7,068 nt of DNA from Candidatus Omnitrophota bacterium (GTDB lineage Bacteria > Omnitrophota > Omnitrophia > Omnitrophales > Abzuiibacteriaceae): positions 1-7,068 of the forward strand of contig JACQQN010000166.1 of assembly GCA_016206995.1 (NCBI GenBank), in the 5' to 3' direction. A program made the translations under genes and the position numbers. Below the pieces are notes generated by a model that searched no databases, was not told the origin of the DNA, and was given only the letters and a program-made list of their open reading frames with translations. Shown in pieces: positions 5,211-7,068 of the stretch (the stretch's first letter is position 1; every line of letters begins with the position of its first letter).

Positions 5211-6446
5211 TCAAATTACAAGCATCGCATCACCGTAAGAATAAAACCGGTATTTTTGTTGAATTGCTTCCTGATAGGCGCGGTCCAAATTCTCTTTTCC
5301 CGAGAAAGCGGCTACAAGCATCAACAGGGTTGTTCTTGGCAAATGAAAGTTGGTTATTATAGCATCAGCGATTTTAAATTCATAGGGAGGAGAAATAAAG
5401 AGATCTGTAGCCCCGCGCATTGCTTTTAACAAAAAAGGGGACAGGTTTTTAGTTCTCCGCCAAGAATCGCGGCGGGACCCGTCCACAAAGCACTCGGTGC
5501 GATTTTTGAGACAGACCTCGCCAGCTTTGTGGCGGGCAAACCTGTCCCCTTTTTGGGAAATCGCGGCTTCAAGAGTTCGAACAGACGTTGTGCCACAAGC
5601 AACAATCCGCCTCCCATCTGATTTTGCCATGTTGATTTTTTCTGCAGATTCTTCTGGAATTTCAAAATACTCGGGATGCATTTTATGTCTTGAAAGCTCT
5701 TCTTCTGCAACTGGCTGAAACGTTCCATAACCAACGTGAAGTGTGATAAAAACAATTTCAACGCCCTTCCGTTCAAGTTGGTAAAGCAAAGGTTCATCAA
5801 AATGAAGTCCAGCGGTTGGACTCGCCACCGAACCTGGAATACGCGCGTAAATTGTTTGGTAAAGTTCCCGATCAATTGGTAAATCTTCTCGGTCAATATA
5901 AGGTGGAAGTGGAACGCGGCCGATTTTTTCCATCTGTTCTCGAACGTTGACCCCTTTTTCAAAAGCAATTTGACGGATGCCAGAATTCTGCCGAGGTGAA
6001 TCAAGAACGTGCGCCGTAAAACTAGAAAATAAAATTGTTTGTCCTTCTTTGACTCGTCCAGAAGGTCTCAGAAGCGCTTCCCAAACCTCTCCATCGTATC
6101 TGCCATTGCGAGGATTTTTAAATGTAGGGGCGACCCCCTGTGGTCGCCCGCTGATCACGGGCAGGCGCGGGGGCCTGCCCCTACTAATTTCTTTCAGCAA
6201 CAAAACTTCGACAACCCCACCGGTTTCTTTTTTTGCAAAGAAACGAGCCGGCAAAACTTTGGTGTTGTTAAGAACCAAAACATCTCCTTTCTCAAAATAA
6301 TCAACGCACTGATGAAAAGCGCTATGTTTGATTTCACCAGTTGCTTTATTAAGTACCAAAAGACGCGCACAACCTCTATCTGGAAGCGCTTGTTGGGCAA
6401 TTAATTCTTTGGGAAGGACGTAATCAAAGTCAGAAAGTTGAAACAT
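5211..6446 (-). CDS. queA: QueA, S-adenosylmethionine:tRNA ribosyltransferase-isomerase, with two in-frame repeat insertions
   Basis: QueA transfers and isomerises the ribosyl group of SAM onto preQ1-34 of tRNA, giving epoxyqueuosine. Family motifs are intact: LSDFDYVLPKELIAQ (4-18), GDVLVLNNTKVLPARFF (54-70), GRVPLPPYIDRE (176-187), DRELYQTIYA (192-201), SVASPTAGLHFD (206-217), FITLHVGYGTFQPV (233-246), GTTSVRTLE (285-293), TNFHLPRTTLLMLV (365-378) and YRFYSYGDAMLVI (399-411). At 411 residues it is about 60 longer than usual. The excess is two stretches encoded by palindromic repeats: residues 88-108 (family A) and about 298-339 (family B). Both fall in loops where homologues vary in length. 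Removing them leaves about 349 residues. No stop or frameshift is created. There is no Shine-Dalgarno site before the ATG; the LOG-gene stop is 6 nt upstream, so initiation may depend on coupling. Activity is likely but untested. Confidence 0.95.
   Translation of the reverse strand: MFQLSDFDYVLPKELIAQQALPDRGCARLLVLNKATGEIKHSAFHQCVDYFEKGDVLVLNNTKVLPARFFAKKETGGVVEVLLLKEISRGRPPRLPVISGRPQGVAPTFKNPRNGRYDGEVWEALLRPSGRVKEGQTILFSSFTAHVLDSPRQNSGIRQIAFEKGVNVREQMEKIGRVPLPPYIDREDLPIDRELYQTIYARIPGSVASPTAGLHFDEPLLYQLERKGVEIVFITLHVGYGTFQPVAEEELSRHKMHPEYFEIPEESAEKINMAKSDGRRIVACGTTSVRTLEAAISQKGDRFARHKAGEVCLKNRTECFVDGSRRDSWRRTKNLSPFLLKAMRGATDLFISPPYEFKIADAIITNFHLPRTTLLMLVAAFSGKENLDRAYQEAIQQKYRFYSYGDAMLVI
5432..5554. 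repeat. Family B palindromic element, long copy inside queA
   Basis: Perfect 17-bp terminal inverted repeats, AAAAAGGGGACAGGTTT (5432-5448) and its complement (5538-5554), bound a 123-bp element. This length is exactly 41 codons. Inside are weaker inverted repeats: GCCCGCCACAAAGC against GCTTTGTGGACGGG on the minus strand, and CCGCC/GGCGG around 5457-5475. It is read in the queA frame without a stop. GGGGACAGG-ended palindromes remind me of repeats mobilised by REP-associated (RAYT/IS200-like) transposases. That link is from memory, and no such transposase is present here. It encodes no protein of its own. Confidence 0.9.
6124..6184. repeat. Family A palindromic element, full copy inside queA
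   Basis: This 61-bp element is bounded by GTAGGGGC (6124-6131) and GCCCCTAC (6177-6184). Inside are two perfect hairpins: GGGCGACC (6128-6135)/GGTCGCCC (6142-6149) and GGGCAGGC (6159-6166)/GCCTGCCC (6173-6180), separated by GCTGATCAC. The match to the copy at 795-838 extends a few bases further out, to about 6115. It lies in the queA reading frame and contributes residues 88-108, a Gly/Pro/Arg-rich segment. Flanking bases show no clear target-site duplication. It is markedly GC-rich in an AT-leaning gene, consistent with an inserted sequence. Confidence 0.9.
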
Positions 6447-6452
6447 TTAAAT

Positions 6453-7001
6453 TCAAAAAGGGGACAGGTTTTTAACTCCAAACCTGTCCCCTTTTTTGCT
6501 TTCAAAGTATTGGACGGCGGACTTTGGATCTTTCTTAAAGAGAAGCTCTTTCGAAAATGAAACTTCTGGAAGCCGTCGCATAAAACGGACGGCTGATTGC
6601 ATTTGCTTGCCGAGAACAACAATCGATTTTTCGAAAAGCTGGCGGTTCAACATTTCGCAAACCGTGACCAACTCAACCAACGTCCCCATCGCACCATTCA
6701 AAACCAAAAAACCATCTCCCAATTCGATTAATTTGAAGAGTCTTTTATTCCAATGATTCATGCAAATTTCTTTGTCAATAAAACTATTTTTCACAGCATT
6801 TGGAAAATCGGCGGTTGTCACGCCAATGGTTTTACCGCCAGCCTCTTTTGCGCCTTGAGCTGCCGCTTCCATCGTCCCACGATAGCCGCCATTGACAACC
6901 GTAAAACCTGCTTGTGCAAGCAGGTGTCCTGATTCATAAGCGATTTTCCACGCACGTGAATTTTTCACAACCGAACTACTTCCAAAAATAGTGATGTTCA
7001 T
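6453..7001 (-). CDS. LOG-like Rossmann-fold nucleotide-binding protein with repeat-encoded C-terminus
   Basis: The 182-residue protein starts MNITIFGSSS, a typical opening strand of the LOG/TIGR00725-type Rossmann fold. It carries NGGYRGTMEAAAQGA (37-51), NKRLFKLIELGD (85-96) and NGAMGTLVE (102-110). In characterised LOG proteins the last motif is PGGxGTxxE and the enzymes hydrolyse nucleoside 5'-monophosphate bases. Here the Pro-Gly-Gly has become Asn-Gly-Ala, while GT and Glu110 remain and Arg87 sits where the catalytic Arg is expected. The fold is confident, the substrate is not. The last 14 residues (169-182, KKGDRFGVKNLSPF) and nearly all of the stop come from the family B repeat, so the native C-terminus was probably altered. 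The start is 10 nt after the tRNA-Arg gene with no Shine-Dalgarno site, so it is probably co-transcribed and released by tRNA 3' processing. Confidence 0.88.
   Translation of the reverse strand: MNITIFGSSSVVKNSRAWKIAYESGHLLAQAGFTVVNGGYRGTMEAAAQGAKEAGGKTIGVTTADFPNAVKNSFIDKEICMNHWNKRLFKLIELGDGFLVLNGAMGTLVELVTVCEMLNRQLFEKSIVVLGKQMQSAVRFMRRLPEVSFSKELLFKKDPKSAVQYFESKKGDRFGVKNLSPF
6455..6496. repeat. Family B palindromic element, short copy; hairpin with T run between the LOG-like gene and queA
   Basis: The same 17-bp arms as in the queA copy (6455-6471 and 6480-6496) enclose an 8-nt loop, giving a perfect hairpin with GGGGACAGG in the stem. On the minus strand the stem ends in CCCCTTTTT, so it looks like an intrinsic terminator. 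By symmetry the same holds on the plus strand. The loop side GGAGTTAAAAACC resembles GGAGAACTAAAAACC of the long copy, so this may be an internal-deletion derivative. It encodes the C-terminus of the LOG-like protein and ends 8 nt before the queA start. Confidence 0.9.
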
Positions 7002-7011
7002 AAATTAAAAC

Positions 7012-7068
<57 letters not shown>

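Noticed and set aside
4904..5362. A 152-codon plus-strand ORF crossing the queA - DUF6941-like gap
   Set aside because: It runs through the heptamer repeats and the antisense of two real genes, with no family resemblance. It is open by chance.
5432..5554. A transposase or complete insertion sequence
   Set aside because: The element is only 123 bp and encodes no transposase. It can at most be a non-autonomous element.
5426..6004. A 192-codon minus-strand ORF inside queA
   Set aside because: It is out of frame with queA, and its open length is partly due to the stop-poor family B element.
5211..6446. queA as a pseudogene
   Set aside because: Despite two insertions the frame is intact and every expected motif from the N-terminus to YSYGDAM is present.

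Overview
The window is 7,068 bases from a bacterial chromosome, with moderate-to-low GC by eye. Every gene I can support lies on the minus strand, so the reading order runs from the right edge to the left. The core order queA - (small ORF) - tgt - yajC - secDF - recJ is a widespread bacterial housekeeping arrangement. SecD and SecF are fused into one chain. The protein sequences, the fused SecDF and the dense palindromic repeats would suit an uncultivated environmental lineage (for example Omnitrophota/PVC or Bdellovibrionota-like). No marker here fixes the taxonomy, so treat that as a guess.

Layout from right to left: the 3' part of a tRNA-Arg(CCG) at 7012-7068, cut by the window edge; a LOG-like Rossmann-fold nucleotide-binding protein (6453-7001) starting 10 nt after the tRNA; queA (5211-6446); a 103-nt gap with inverted heptamer repeats; a conserved 131-residue protein, probably DUF6941-like (4712-5107); tgt (3585-4715), overlapping it by 4 nt; a 102-nt gap with a hairpin; yajC (3207-3482); secDF (842-3202); a 72-nt gap with a palindromic repeat; and the N-terminal 256 codons of recJ (1-769), cut by the left edge.

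Functionally, Tgt and QueA catalyse two consecutive steps of queuosine modification of tRNA. YajC and SecDF are accessory parts of the Sec translocon. RecJ is a 5'-3' single-strand DNA exonuclease. The tight spacing, the ATGA overlap and the Shine-Dalgarno sites before yajC and secDF suggest one or two polycistronic transcripts.

The striking part is the repeats. Three unrelated palindromic repeat families lie in or beside these genes. Family A (ends GTAGGGGC/GCCCCTAC, two hairpins) and family B (17-bp arms AAAAAGGGGACAGGTTT) are both inserted in frame inside queA, adding about 21 and 41 codons. Removing them brings the 411-residue protein to about 349 residues, the normal QueA length. A second, short copy of B supplies the last 14 residues of the LOG-like protein and forms a perfect 17-bp hairpin just before the queA start. 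A partial copy of A lies between secDF and recJ. A third family, inverted heptamers, surrounds an isolated Shine-Dalgarno site upstream of the DUF6941-like gene. The QueA insertions resemble in kind the protein-coding palindromic elements described in Rickettsia. No transposase gene is in the window.
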